The notes: generated by a model not told the origin, from the sequence alone. Positions 35,538 to 44,712 are shown, counted from the stretch's first letter. The stretch: DNA of 64,000 nt from Brevibacillus sp. JNUCC-41 (GCF_014844095.1 NZ_CP062163.1:2947501-3011500); one strand, 5' to 3'. Numbers and translations are program-made.

Positions 35538-36540
35538 GTTTTAGCACCTCCACAGAACTGGAACGATTTTTTATATATTGCAATGCCGAATGAACTTGAG
35601 CGGCATCGCCTATTAACTCGATGATTAAAATGCCTAAAGGGACATCCTGGATATACTCAATTTTACCGTGTAAAATATTCCCCTTTACTGAATGGGATTG
35701 GAGAGCATCCGAAAGGATCGACTCACCAGCGGTTTGCCCTTCGAATTGAATTTTAATGATCGTACCTTTACTTTCATCAATCAAGTGCGGAGGGAGTGCG
35801 AAATCCAGAACACTGCTAATGAATTGCTTCGTTAACTCCTGCTTAGGCTGTGAAAATATTTCATAAACGGGACTTTCTTCAATTACACGGCCATCCTGCA
35901 TGACGGCGACACGGTGGCATAGCTCTTTGACCACTTCCATTTCATGTGTAATCAACACGATGGTGATGCCAAGCTTACTGCTTATCTTTTTCAATAATTG
36001 TAAAATCGCTTTTGTAGTTGTTGGATCAAGTGCTGAAGTCGCTTCATCACATAATAGAACAGTGGGGTCATTTGCTAAGGCACGGGCTATGCCTACCCGT
36101 TGCTTCTGTCCACCGCTAAGCTGCGCCGGATAGACATCTTTCTTATCGCTGAGCCCTACGATTTCCAACAATTCCAATACACGTAACCTGATGGCATCCT
36201 TCGACCGATGCGCGGCCTTTAAGGCGAAAGCGACATTTTCATAAACGGTTTTTGAACTGACCAGTGAAAAGTGTTGGAATATCATTCCGATTTTTTGCCG
36301 TTGTTTACGAAGTTCTTTACTTGATAAAGAGGTTAAATCAATGCCGTCGATGATGATATTTCCACCTGTCGGACGTTCAAGCAAATTCAAGCAGCGGAGT
36401 AATGAGCTTTTTCCAGCTCCACTGTAGCCGACAATTCCATACACTTCGCCAGTTTGAATGGTTAAAGATACGTTATCCACTCCGATAACTCGGTTTTTCT
36501 TCGAGACGTATTCCTTTCGGACTGAACGGATTTCAATCAT
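35524..36540 (-). CDS. metN: methionine ABC transporter ATP-binding protein
   Basis: This 338-aa ATPase has Walker A GYSGAGKSSLL, signature LSGGQKQR, Walker B VLLCDEATSALDP and H-loop THEMEVV. The C-terminal 90 residues form the NIL domain, which in MetN binds methionine and inhibits transport when the cell is replete. It is the first gene after the riboswitch; GGGGGAAAGCTC precedes the ATG. Confidence 0.94.
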   Translation of the reverse strand: MIEIRSVRKEYVSKKNRVIGVDNVSLTIQTGEVYGIVGYSGAGKSSLLRCLNLLERPTGGNIIIDGIDLTSLSSKELRKQRQKIGMIFQHFSLVSSKTVYENVAFALKAAHRSKDAIRLRVLELLEIVGLSDKKDVYPAQLSGGQKQRVGIARALANDPTVLLCDEATSALDPTTTKAILQLLKKISSKLGITIVLITHEMEVVKELCHRVAVMQDGRVIEESPVYEIFSQPKQELTKQFISSVLDFALPPHLIDESKGTIIKIQFEGQTAGESILSDALQSHSVKGNILHGKIEYIQDVPLGILIIELIGDAAQVHSALQYIKNRSSSVEVLKHVTA

Positions 36541-36561
36541 GAGCTTTCCCCCTTAAACATT

Positions 36562-36712
36562 AAAAAACTGCCCCTATCATTCAGAAAGAGGCAGCGAAAT
36601 TATATCTCGTCTTATCTTTCAGAATGCAATCATTCTGCAGGAAGTGGCACCGTTCCCTAAGGGCGGTTGCCGGACATCACAGGGCCTGATCCCTCCGTCA
36701 CTCTTGATAAGT
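36562..36712 (-). ncRNA. SAM-I riboswitch (S-box), metNPQ leader
   Basis: On the minus strand the aptamer runs from about 36712 (CTTATCAAGAG) through GGAGGGATC, GATGTCCGGCAACC and the GGTGCCA segment to AAAGATAAG. A terminator CTGCC-CTTTC/GGGGCAG with six T (36562-36594) follows. It is a second, independent S-box in this window. Confidence 0.93.
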
Positions 36713-36754
36713 AAATTATTATTTTAGAATATTTCAAGTTTTTCAATATAATCT

Positions 36755-36783
36755 ATATTATTTGTAAAATTCGACAATGTCAA
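36755..36783 (-). promoter_or_regulatory. SigA promoter of metNPQ
   Basis: On the minus strand TTGACA (36783-36778), 17-bp spacer, TAATAT (36760-36755). Confidence 0.8.
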
Positions 36784-36995
36784 TCGTTTCTGAAATTTTC
36801 GGGGTGATTTTTTGTTATTAAAGTTTAGTAAGGTCCATTAAAAGTGGGCAATTATGCAATAATCCAGCATTTTTGTCCAGGTTAATTATTCCAAAATTTC
36901 CTTGTCAAAAGAGTGAAGTGGTAATACATTTATTATAGTAAAGTTAGAAAAAGGAAGATGAAACTATATTTGTGTAATGATGGGGAGGCAATTGA

Positions 36996-37820
36996 ATGTT
37001 AGAGATTAACACGATAAATGATGTGGTTTGTGTGAACGGGACTCCTGGCGGGAACAAATCCGGGATGAGTGTTTATGTCTTTTTAACGGATGGTCTATTG
37101 ATAGATACTGGCGCACAGATTTTATTGGAAGAGCTCATTCCATTCTATGAGTCCGCAGACTTCGACTCAGTGGTCCTGACTCACTATCATGAAGACCATA
37201 CCGGGGGCGCTGCATGGATACAGGAAAATAAAAAGGTCCCGCTTTTCATTCATCCGATGTCGGTTGAGGTTTGTGCAAAGGATGCCGTATATCCTGAATA
37301 TCGTAAAATTTTCTGGGGAAAGAGAGACGCCTTTAAAGCTGAGTCGGTAGGGAAGGCCATTCATTCACGCACCCAAACGTGGGAGCCCATTTTTACCCCT
37401 GGTCATGCAAAGGACCATATGGTGTATTTGAATCACAGTAATGGCATGCTCTTTTCAGGAGACCTTTTCGTAACACCAAAAACAAAGCTTGTCTTACGGG
37501 AAGAGTCTGTCCCGGTCATCATCGATTCCATTAAAAGGTTACTTCAATATGACTTCGGGGAAGTGTTTTGCTGCCATGCTGGACATGTCCCTGATGGGAA
37601 GGACATGTTTCGGAAAAAGCTCGATTATTTGGAAAACCTACAAGGTGAAATTTTACGCTTGCATTCTCAAGGGCTGACCGTTCATGAAATCCAGCAGGCC
37701 GTTTTACCGAATCGCTATCCCCTTATCGAGATATCTGGGCATGAATGGGATTCAGAGCATATCATTACATCGATATTAAAAGAAAATATTTTAAATGTAA
37801 GGGACAATGGAACTATTTGA
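36996..37820 (+). CDS. metallo-beta-lactamase fold hydrolase
   Basis: This 274-aa protein has the zinc motif HYHEDHTGG (near residue 62) with HxHxDH, a later His in PIFTPGHAKDHMVYL, and Asp in LFSGDLFV, so both metals can be bound. This arrangement is that of glyoxalase II-like enzymes, which hydrolyse thioesters or similar bonds. The rest does not point to a substrate. GGGGAGG precedes the ATG at 36996. A TTGTCA/TACATT promoter candidate with 17-bp spacing lies about 70 bp upstream. Monocistronic. Confidence 0.8.
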   Translation: MLEINTINDVVCVNGTPGGNKSGMSVYVFLTDGLLIDTGAQILLEELIPFYESADFDSVVLTHYHEDHTGGAAWIQENKKVPLFIHPMSVEVCAKDAVYPEYRKIFWGKRDAFKAESVGKAIHSRTQTWEPIFTPGHAKDHMVYLNHSNGMLFSGDLFVTPKTKLVLREESVPVIIDSIKRLLQYDFGEVFCCHAGHVPDGKDMFRKKLDYLENLQGEILRLHSQGLTVHEIQQAVLPNRYPLIEISGHEWDSEHIITSILKENILNVRDNGTI

Positions 37821-37905
37821 ATGCTATTTCAATGTTTTCTATTTGTCACTCAAACAACTTCCATAGGGGGGAATGCAGTGCAAGCGGGAGATGAACGGGA
37901 TAAGT

Positions 37906-37938
37906 AAAAAAGGGGAGCCCTCCTTAAGAGAGCCCACC
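37906..37938 (-). terminator. terminator of the 62-aa gene
   Basis: On the minus strand GGTGGGCTCTC and GAGGGCTCCCC pair (two G-U pairs, one mismatch) around TTAAG, followed by TTTTTT. Confidence 0.7.
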
Positions 37939-37942
37939 TAAA

Positions 37943-38131
37943 TTATTTATTTTCGTTGGGATCTGTTTCATCATAAAAATCATGTGCTTCTTCGATGTTC
38001 TGAAGGTTAGCGACTTCATACACATTTCCGCCTGCCATTCCTTCATTGATGATACGGTCGATATCCAGGTAAACGGAGTCCTTGCCATCATATTCGGTAT
38101 CCTTCAAAAATGTCATTTTTTCTTTATCCAA
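37943..38131 (-). CDS. hypothetical acidic protein, 62 aa
   Basis: A complete gene with TTG start at 38131, AGGAGGG eight bases upstream and a terminator just after. The product is acidic: FLKDTEYDGKDSVYLDIDRI, then INEGMAGGNVYEVANLQNIE and DFYDETDPNENK. No family is recognised with confidence; no membrane or metal features. It lies downstream of yheE on the same strand and could be the last member of that sporulation-linked group or an independent gene. Confidence 0.65.
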   Translation of the reverse strand: MDKEKMTFLKDTEYDGKDSVYLDIDRIINEGMAGGNVYEVANLQNIEEAHDFYDETDPNENK

Positions 38132-38216
38132 AATTAATCCCTCCTAGCCTTTTCTTTAGTTTAGGCAAAGGAGCTTTTTTTATTCTGTATAAGGATTTCA
38201 TGAATGTAAAGAAAAT

Positions 38217-38420
38217 TCATTCATATACATGGAAGATCATTAAATCATGTACCATGCTTTTGAGTTTGGTTTCATCTGTTTCGGAAGGCGGGTTGGCTGT
38301 CCACTCGATGGAGCCATCTTTATGATACAAGGCTTGGACTGCCTTCTTGTTGAAATAAAAGGAAATTCTCCATCCCGGCAGATTTTTATGCAATGGTGAC
38401 CATTGAAAATGAGTGATCAT
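38217..38420 (-). CDS. yheE: YheE-family protein
   Basis: This 67-aa protein is recognisable as YheE: MITHFQWSPLHKN at the start, LPGWRISFYFNKKAVQALYH, DGSIEW and LKSMVHDLMIFHVYE at the end. B. subtilis YheE is of similar size and sits beside yheD as here. Function is unknown. GGAGGT (complement of 38428-38433) selects the ATG at 38420 over the ATG at 38435, which overlaps the ribosome binding site. It follows the YheC/YheD cluster by 63 bp on the same strand. Confidence 0.8.
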   Translation of the reverse strand: MITHFQWSPLHKNLPGWRISFYFNKKAVQALYHKDGSIEWTANPPSETDETKLKSMVHDLMIFHVYE

Positions 38421-38483
38421 ATGTATTACCTCCATATATACAGTTTCTCATTTAAGTATAATGGAAAACGGCAGCTGGAGGTG

Positions 38484-39680
38484 TTATTTTATTGTCAGGT
38501 TGGGAAAAGTTAATTCAATGAAAAGATTTTTTAAATGCAAAAGCCTGTTTGTTTCAATTTCCACTTCATCGAATTGCATGGGCTTTGAGTTCACTTCATA
38601 TATGAAGAGCGAACCCGATTCGTCTTCCCCTATATCAATGGAAAACTCTCCGAGAAACCCGATTTTTTTCGAAAGTATCTCTCCGCATTTTTGGGCGATA
38701 TTCGCTAATTTTTGATTCAGGCTTCTTGATTGCAGGTCTTGATAAGGGAAAAGCTTACCCCCTCGGGGAGTGTGGGTGGTGATTTCCTGAGTTTGTGACA
38801 TCCTTACCGCTTTGCCGGTCACTTTATAAAAACCTTTTTCATAATGGACGAGAATCCGGTAATCATAACGATGTCCAAAAAGTTTTTTTGGTCTGATCGC
38901 CTGTTGAGCAAGATAGCTCCTTTTTAATAAATCCCTTTTTTTTGTTTTCCAGAATGATGCGAAATCCGGGAAGGACTCACTATGCTTCAAGCTATTGAAC
39001 AATAGTGTACCATCATCATTTTTGATTATGGTATAAATGCCTTTCCCTTGGCTTCCTTTGCAGGGTTTAAGGTATATATGCCTGTAGGTCTCCAGGAATG
39101 AATAAAGGCAATCGCTGTTTCGTAAGACCGTTGTGGGCGGAAGGTGTTTGGTGAGGAATCCATCTTCATTTAATGCTTCGAACATTACATATTTATCTAT
39201 AAAACAGGGGTTGAATAGATGCATTCGGGAATCTTTAAAGTGTGTGATAAGATGTTGGAATTCCTCTGACGCCTCATAGCTCCTCGAAGGGATACGGTTA
39301 TAGACGATGTCAGGGAAGGGTACTTTACATTCGATCCACTTGTTTGAAATGGAGGAAAAAACATACCCTCTCAACGAATCGGGATGAAGGGCATTTCCTG
39401 TGAATACATACGCCAATATTCCATGTTTTAATAAATATAATGATAGGTCCCGAAAAAGGGTCAGGTTTCCACCCAAACCTGATTCCTTTTTGGGATTGGA
39501 AACAGTTAAAATTCCGACGGCGAGAATCCGGTTACCGGGATATATCGTGATTGGAATTAGGGGTTGATTCGAATGGTCCTTTTTATAGCTGATTTCCTTT
39601 TTGGCAGGGCCGGCGAAAAGTTCAGCATTCTCATGATTGTGGTACCAATTTTCAGTGGGGCTATCGTAAAAAATGTTCAT
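38484..39680 (-). CDS. YheC/YheD-family ATP-grasp protein (extra copy, last in cluster)
   Basis: This 398-aa protein of the endospore coat-associated YheC/YheD family carries PFPDIVYNRIPSR, the ATP-grasp lysine/glycine loop YLKPCKGSQGKGIY, DYRILVHYEK and the metal-binding end FIYEVNSKPMQFDE. The N-terminal 45 residues (with ENWYHNHENAELF) differ from YheD. ATP-grasp enzymes join a carboxylate to an amine or thiol; the substrate of this family is not known. The start overlaps the preceding YheD stop as ATGA, so translation is coupled. It has no obvious counterpart among the two B. subtilis genes. Confidence 0.82.
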   Translation of the reverse strand: MNIFYDSPTENWYHNHENAELFAGPAKKEISYKKDHSNQPLIPITIYPGNRILAVGILTVSNPKKESGLGGNLTLFRDLSLYLLKHGILAYVFTGNALHPDSLRGYVFSSISNKWIECKVPFPDIVYNRIPSRSYEASEEFQHLITHFKDSRMHLFNPCFIDKYVMFEALNEDGFLTKHLPPTTVLRNSDCLYSFLETYRHIYLKPCKGSQGKGIYTIIKNDDGTLLFNSLKHSESFPDFASFWKTKKRDLLKRSYLAQQAIRPKKLFGHRYDYRILVHYEKGFYKVTGKAVRMSQTQEITTHTPRGGKLFPYQDLQSRSLNQKLANIAQKCGEILSKKIGFLGEFSIDIGEDESGSLFIYEVNSKPMQFDEVEIETNRLLHLKNLFIELTFPNLTIK

Positions 39681-41044
39681 CGCGGTACACTGATTGATTT
39701 CGTAATCGTCTGTTCCGTAAGATAAATGGCATAATCAAGGCTTAGCTTTCTGGTCAGCAATTCGAAATCCTTGAGTTTTGGATGGGCGAATATGGAACGT
39801 CCAGGTTTGGAATTGGCTTCAAACATCCAAACCTGCCCTTTTTTATCCAATCCAAAATCAAATCCTATTTCTGCAATGATGCCGTCCAAGTTCTTTTCAA
39901 TACTGTCACTTAAAATCAGCGCGGCTTCCGATAGCTTTCGTTCGACTTCTTTCGCCTCATCGTCATCTCCAAACAGTTCGGCAACCGTTTTGATGACACC
40001 CCCGCTTTTAATATGGGTAGTGACGCTGCCGGCACCGGCGATTTTTGCGGCAATCGCGGTTACCTGCCATTTTCCATTACTGTCCTTGTTCGTATGGACC
40101 CGGAAATCCACTGGACGTTTTTCAAATCGAATTAATGGGATGCCCTGCTGTACAATAAGGTTTTCAAGCGGTCGGTCGTGAAAAATATGTTTAACGATGG
40201 ATTCCAATGTAGGGAATTTTTGCAGTTTATTTTCTTTTGCTTCATTTGTATAGCGACAATAGTAAACATCCTCATGCTTATCATAAAGAATTTGGTGAAT
40301 CCCTAGACCGAGGCTGCCGTGAATGGGCTTTATATAAACTTGCCGGTAATGGGAAAGAAGGGTTTCCACCACGGACATGGATTGAAATGGATATGTTTCC
40401 GGCAAATAAGGCAGTGCCCGCTCATCTGCGCATAGCCTTTCATTTACATCCCATTTATTGAAAAATCCAGGATTATACCATGGTATTGTATATTTTTTTT
40501 GGAATTTCCGCTTCACTTCTTTAGGTCCATCCCGGTTTTCCGTCATCCGATTTGGGAGACGGTCATAGATGACATTAGGGAAAGGAAATTCATTTATGTG
40601 CCAGTGATCGTTAGCAAACACATAGCCTTTGATTGTCTCCTCATCCCAATTGATTACATTCTCTCCAAAAACAAAGGGGATACAGCCGGTGGTCCTGCTA
40701 AGCGAAAGGAGTTTTGCGAAAAATTCCGATCTCTCCCCTAATGGTTTGTTTGAAACGCCAGTGAACCCTGAGGAAAATATTCCGACAAGCGGTCCGATAT
40801 AGATGCTCTTGCCGTAAATGAATAAATGTAGGGGAATATCGGTATGATCGAATAGTAGGGATTCCGCAAGGCTTTCCGATAATACGATTGACTGATTGAC
40901 GGCTGGGTTTTGTTTGACGATGGCAGGACATGAATGCCGTCCGAAATAAATTAATTCAATCTCTGCCAAATCTCCAAGCTCTGAAGGATAGTAGAGAACA
41001 TTGCCAGGGATAGCAGCAATTTCGGCAGGATAAGTCTTTCTCAC
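39677..41044 (-). CDS. yheD: YheD, endospore coat-associated ATP-grasp protein
   Basis: This 455-aa protein matches YheD in length and motifs: FPNVIYDRLPNRM, the ATP-binding loop YIKPIHGSLGLGIH, QGIPLIRFEKRPVDFRVH, and the metal site MFEANSKPGRS. B. subtilis YheD localises around the forespore in the mother cell. The N-terminal 150 residues contain two beta-rich parts, as in the copy at 42136. It is separated from yheC by three bases and overlaps the next gene by four, so the cluster is one operon. Confidence 0.85.
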   Translation of the reverse strand: MRKTYPAEIAAIPGNVLYYPSELGDLAEIELIYFGRHSCPAIVKQNPAVNQSIVLSESLAESLLFDHTDIPLHLFIYGKSIYIGPLVGIFSSGFTGVSNKPLGERSEFFAKLLSLSRTTGCIPFVFGENVINWDEETIKGYVFANDHWHINEFPFPNVIYDRLPNRMTENRDGPKEVKRKFQKKYTIPWYNPGFFNKWDVNERLCADERALPYLPETYPFQSMSVVETLLSHYRQVYIKPIHGSLGLGIHQILYDKHEDVYYCRYTNEAKENKLQKFPTLESIVKHIFHDRPLENLIVQQGIPLIRFEKRPVDFRVHTNKDSNGKWQVTAIAAKIAGAGSVTTHIKSGGVIKTVAELFGDDDEAKEVERKLSEAALILSDSIEKNLDGIIAEIGFDFGLDKKGQVWMFEANSKPGRSIFAHPKLKDFELLTRKLSLDYAIYLTEQTITKSISVPR

Positions 41045-41047
41045 TTT

Positions 41048-42118
41048 CTATTCACCTGCTTTCTGAAGATGTTCGGCTAAATACTGGCTATATTGAAACG
41101 GTGCGCGATGGATATCCTTCATGGTCTCCGGCTGTAGTGCCTGAATGATTTTCCTTCCGGGCTTGGAGTTGATGTCCATGATCCATAATTGGCCTTTTTT
41201 ATCGATGCCTAAATCAATCCCCAATTCGAATAATCTTTCAAAGACAGCTTCGGTTTCTACGGGCAGCGTGCGAAGGATATGCTGAATCTTTTGTTCGACA
41301 GCAATCGAAATCGTTTCCGGGTTTCTTTTGTTGAAAGTCTCTAATGAAATGGCTTCACCGCCTGTGGCAAGATTTGAAGTAATTCCGTCTTTTTGTCCCG
41401 TGCGAATTCCGCGGCCTCGTTCCATCCATTGATTCTTCTCGTTTTTTTGAAGGAAAATCCGTAAATCGAATGGCTCATTATTTTGGTTGCAAAGTTCTAA
41501 ATATGGCTGGCAAAGGTAGCGGTATCGATTTAATAAATGCTGCAGCCATTTGTTAAGCTGAGATTTGGAGGAGAATGGGCGGTCATATTTGGTGCCCTTT
41601 TTCGTCATGGATACCAAAGTGCCGTCTTCGGTTTTTGTTAGGAGATAGATTCCTGTACCGCCTGCACCGAACTCAGGCTTGATGATGATTTTATCCAGGC
41701 GTTCTAAATGACCGGTAATATCTTCAGGCGTCGTCACTTGTACGGTCTCTGGAAAAAATGCCTGCAGGTGTGGATGTTTTTTTAGGATTTGGTACACTTC
41801 CCACTTACCAGGAAGGCCCAGCCCTAAGAAATTCGAGTTATCTTTTAACCAATTGATTTTGTTTCGCGTTTCCGTTGACTCACGGACTAATCCGTGAAAA
41901 CAGCGATCATATACAAAATCAGGTAAATCAAAAGATGTGGCGATCCAAGTTTCATTCTCGGCATCAAAACGCTCGCCACGCACTTTTTTAAGATCCATAT
42001 CAATATTTTCAGGTGAGAATTTACAAACTTTCATATTAAATGATTTAGCGGTTTTGGCTATTTCGGTGAAGTAGTTGTTTTCATGTGTATCCGACGCGGC
42101 CATTAATCCTATTAACAC
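41048..42118 (-). CDS. yheC: YheC, endospore coat-associated ATP-grasp protein
   Basis: This 356-aa protein matches YheC: short N-terminal domain LIGLMAASDTHENNYFTEIA, DLPDFVYDRCFHG, the ATP-grasp loop IIKPEFGAGGTGIYLL, EPFDLRIFLQKN and WIMDINSKPGRK. It lacks the extra N-terminal part that YheD has. Sporulation role is inferred from B. subtilis YheC, found at the forespore surface. It follows the first YheD-like gene by 17 bp. Confidence 0.85.
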   Translation of the reverse strand: MLIGLMAASDTHENNYFTEIAKTAKSFNMKVCKFSPENIDMDLKKVRGERFDAENETWIATSFDLPDFVYDRCFHGLVRESTETRNKINWLKDNSNFLGLGLPGKWEVYQILKKHPHLQAFFPETVQVTTPEDITGHLERLDKIIIKPEFGAGGTGIYLLTKTEDGTLVSMTKKGTKYDRPFSSKSQLNKWLQHLLNRYRYLCQPYLELCNQNNEPFDLRIFLQKNEKNQWMERGRGIRTGQKDGITSNLATGGEAISLETFNKRNPETISIAVEQKIQHILRTLPVETEAVFERLFELGIDLGIDKKGQLWIMDINSKPGRKIIQALQPETMKDIHRAPFQYSQYLAEHLQKAGE

Positions 42119-42135
42119 GAGCTAGCAACTCCTTT

Positions 42136-43497
42136 TTATGGATGGTCTTCGCGGTTAAGGGCAAGCATGAAATCTATGATGGATTTTACTGATGGACGAA
42201 AGGTTTCATAGCTGCCTTGAAATTTTTTCGAAGGTTTTGAATTCACTTCGATGATCCATGGATGTGTATCAGTATCCAGTGCTAAATCGATCCCTAGCTC
42301 ACCGAATGAATCGTCATGGTTTTCGACCAAGGCCTGGGCAGTATTTTTAGCCAGCCGAATGAGCTTTTGATATATGCGGCTGGCGTCCTGAAGATCAAAT
42401 GCTTCCTTTAGAAAGTCCGGCCCATTTTTCATCAATCCGCCTTGTGCAAGATTGGAAACGATTGTACCAGGGTCCCCAATCCGGGCAACCATTGATGAAA
42501 CTTTCCATTCAAGCTGATCATTCCGGTGAAGAAGAATACGGAAATCAACTTTTCTCTGATCGATTTCGAAAAGGGAAATCCCTTTTTGAAGAATGAAGGA
42601 TCGTCTTCTTGAAAATCTTTTTAACGTTTCATACAAATTTTCATCCGTATCAGCAAAATGTACATTCTGGAGATGTCCGGATTGCTCGATTTTCCATTTT
42701 CCAGCTACTTGCGTTAATCTGCAAATATTCCTGCCTTGGCTTCCTGCTGAAGGTTTAAAGTAGATTACCGAATTCCTTTCTATAAAAGACAAGAAAGTTT
42801 CCTTTTCGTTAAAAAGGATCGTCTCGGGCAAATTTGGCAACAGCTCATCTTCTAAGATTAGCAGCTCATGTACATGATGTTTGGAGAGGAACCTTCCATT
42901 GAACATCGGTATCGACCGTTCCTCCAGTTCAGTTTTAAACAGCTTGAAAGAATGCGATTCCTCAAGTTTACGTGAGTGTATCCGGTTATAAAATACATCA
43001 GGAATGGGGAGGGTAAAGGTTTGCCAGCCATTTTGCCCAGGCAGGTAGCCTTCCACAACTCCATCTTGAAGAGACTGCAGTTTTACTAAATAGAAGGGGA
43101 TGCCCTGCTGATTACAATATGATTTCATTTCCTGATAAAATTTTTCCATCTCGCCGAATGTCCCGTCTTGCAACGGGGTCTGGTTCATGAGTGAAGCGAA
43201 GAATGGGCCTATTTTTATTGACCTTCCTTCCACATGGTATGAGACGGAGATTGGATCGGAAAAAACGGGTAAGGATAAAATCTGGTTCATATCATATGAA
43301 AGTTTCAATGTAGGCTGGGATGACGGGAATGGCTGGACAAGTACAGGGACGGAACGGCATCCAGCCATGATCGTTAAGGATTCTCCAAATTGAAGGCCCC
43401 ATTCCTCAAATAGTTTTTCTTCGATAAACAGTAGCGCCTTCTTTCTAGTTTCTGCGGAATTTACCGTAATGAAAACTTTCTGATGGTTAAGGTTCAT
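42136..43497 (-). CDS. YheC/YheD-family ATP-grasp protein (extra copy, first in cluster)
   Basis: This 453-aa YheD-type protein has the N-terminal region found in YheD, then IPDVFYNRIHSRK, the ATP-binding loop YFKPSAGSQGRNICRL, QGISLFEIDQRKVDFRIL-like and IIEVNSKPSKKF. The glycine loop GSQGRN replaces the usual G-x-G, so binding may differ. It is first in the operon and has a weak GGGGA before the ATG. No clear SigE or SigK promoter could be read, although mother-cell expression is likely by family. Confidence 0.82.
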   Translation of the reverse strand: MNLNHQKVFITVNSAETRKKALLFIEEKLFEEWGLQFGESLTIMAGCRSVPVLVQPFPSSQPTLKLSYDMNQILSLPVFSDPISVSYHVEGRSIKIGPFFASLMNQTPLQDGTFGEMEKFYQEMKSYCNQQGIPFYLVKLQSLQDGVVEGYLPGQNGWQTFTLPIPDVFYNRIHSRKLEESHSFKLFKTELEERSIPMFNGRFLSKHHVHELLILEDELLPNLPETILFNEKETFLSFIERNSVIYFKPSAGSQGRNICRLTQVAGKWKIEQSGHLQNVHFADTDENLYETLKRFSRRRSFILQKGISLFEIDQRKVDFRILLHRNDQLEWKVSSMVARIGDPGTIVSNLAQGGLMKNGPDFLKEAFDLQDASRIYQKLIRLAKNTAQALVENHDDSFGELGIDLALDTDTHPWIIEVNSKPSKKFQGSYETFRPSVKSIIDFMLALNREDHP

Positions 43498-43647
43498 AAT
43501 AATTCCCCGTTTGCACTAAGTTTGATATCCTTTTATAAGAAAATGATGGGCAAATGTGGATAACACATTCTATGTTTTTTTTATTAGAAGGTGTCATCAA
43601 GCCTTTATTTCAAGCAATAAAAGGAGAAATTTCAAAGGTATTTTTGG

Positions 43648-44136
43648 GTGAAGATTCTATTTATGGTCTTTGGTACTGTAATAGGTGATTCACTAATTTA
43701 TTAGCTATCAGAATGCTGTTCAAACCGTATAAACCAATCTATTCGTACGGGAAACAGCTGCCGTTGACACCCGGGGTGATTCCAGAGCGGCAGGAAGAGT
43801 TAGGCAAATAATTAGGCAAATTGTTAATGATGCCTCTATACAGAATATGAAAATTTTCGTGAAGGCAGAAGTAAAGAAAGCATTGTTTACGGAAAAAAGT
43901 ACTGCACAATTGCTTGATCAATTGGGAATGAAGAAAGCCGCTTCGAGAATTGACGCCAATTTCCCGGACACCATTGTCGAAAAAGGTGCCGAGTACTTAT
44001 CACTCATTTTCAGCCGCTATTCCAGAAACTGCACAAGATATCGTGGAAGAACAGGTTTCTTCATTTTCGGTGTCCCAGGAAATGGGGTAGAATCATCGGT
44101 TTATTTCAAGGTTTCGTAACTGTTTTAATAGGATGA
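43648..44136 (+). pseudogene. yheB: decayed yheB (DUF445 membrane protein)
   Basis: A YheB gene is recognisable in pieces. An N-terminal part reads LFMVFGTVIG, then after a one-base loss [18 protein letters not shown], then [20 protein letters not shown] and a TAA. A middle part in a new frame reads MKIFVKAEVKKALFTEKSTA and AASRIDANFPDTIVEKGAEY. The C-terminal part reads PETAQDIVEEQVSSFSVS and, after another break, IIGLFQGFVTVLIG with a TGA at 44134. About 490 bp remain of a gene normally near 1.1 kb, so internal deletion and frameshifts have destroyed it. It keeps the expected place beside yheA. Confidence 0.82.
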
Positions 44137-44209
44137 CGTGTAATTCTTAATCGGATTTGTTATAGTGGAAAAGATGTATGAATACAATGATTACCGGGAG
44201 GGGAAATAA

Positions 44210-44566
44210 ATGAATAACGTATATGATGCAGCGTATGAAATGGAAAAGGCTATTAGGGCAAGTAATGAATATGCCGATTTGCAACGCTTATATGATCTTG
44301 TCAATTCTGATGAAGCAACAAAAGGAATGTTTGAAAACTTCCGTAATCTGCAAATAACATTGCAGCAAAAGCAAATGATGGGACAGGAGATTGCACCGGA
44401 AGAAGTTGAGCAAGCACAAAAGACGGTACAGCTTGTCCAACAAAACCCAACCATTTCACAATTGATGGAAGCTGAACAACGGATGAGCATGGTCATTGCA
44501 GACCTCAATAAAATTATCATGAAGCCGCTTGAAGATTTATATGGCTTGCCTGAACAACAGCAATAA
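44210..44566 (+). CDS. yheA: YheA, YlbF/YmcA-family protein
   Basis: This 118-aa all-helical protein (NNVYDAAYEMEKAIRASNEY, FRNLQITLQQKQMMGQEI, QLMEAEQRMSMVIADLNKII) belongs to the UPF0342/YlbF family. Relatives YlbF and YmcA form the Y-complex that affects RNase Y and sporulation signalling; YheA itself has no proven role. GGGAGGGGAAA precedes the ATG. It follows the dead yheB gene by about 70 bp. Confidence 0.9.
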   Translation: MNNVYDAAYEMEKAIRASNEYADLQRLYDLVNSDEATKGMFENFRNLQITLQQKQMMGQEIAPEEVEQAQKTVQLVQQNPTISQLMEAEQRMSMVIADLNKIIMKPLEDLYGLPEQQQ

Positions 44567-44574
44567 GCAGTTGG

Positions 44575-44611
44575 AGACTCCCTTCTATAATGGTTGGGGG
44601 TTTTTTTGTTC
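44575..44611 (+). terminator. terminator after yheA
   Basis: ACTCCC and GGGGGT pair around a TTCTATAATGGTT loop and are followed by seven T. Confidence 0.65.
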
Positions 44612-44712
44612 CCTGAATGCACCTGTGCAAGGGTCGTGAACCACTATATGTTCTATTCCCGAAATTTTAGTCATAAATTTGAAAGAGGATACTACAGATG
44701 GGGGAGATCAGC

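Noticed and set aside
43739-43921. 60-aa minus-strand ORF in the yheB region
   Set aside because: It is the reverse of recognisable YheB fragments on the plus strand.
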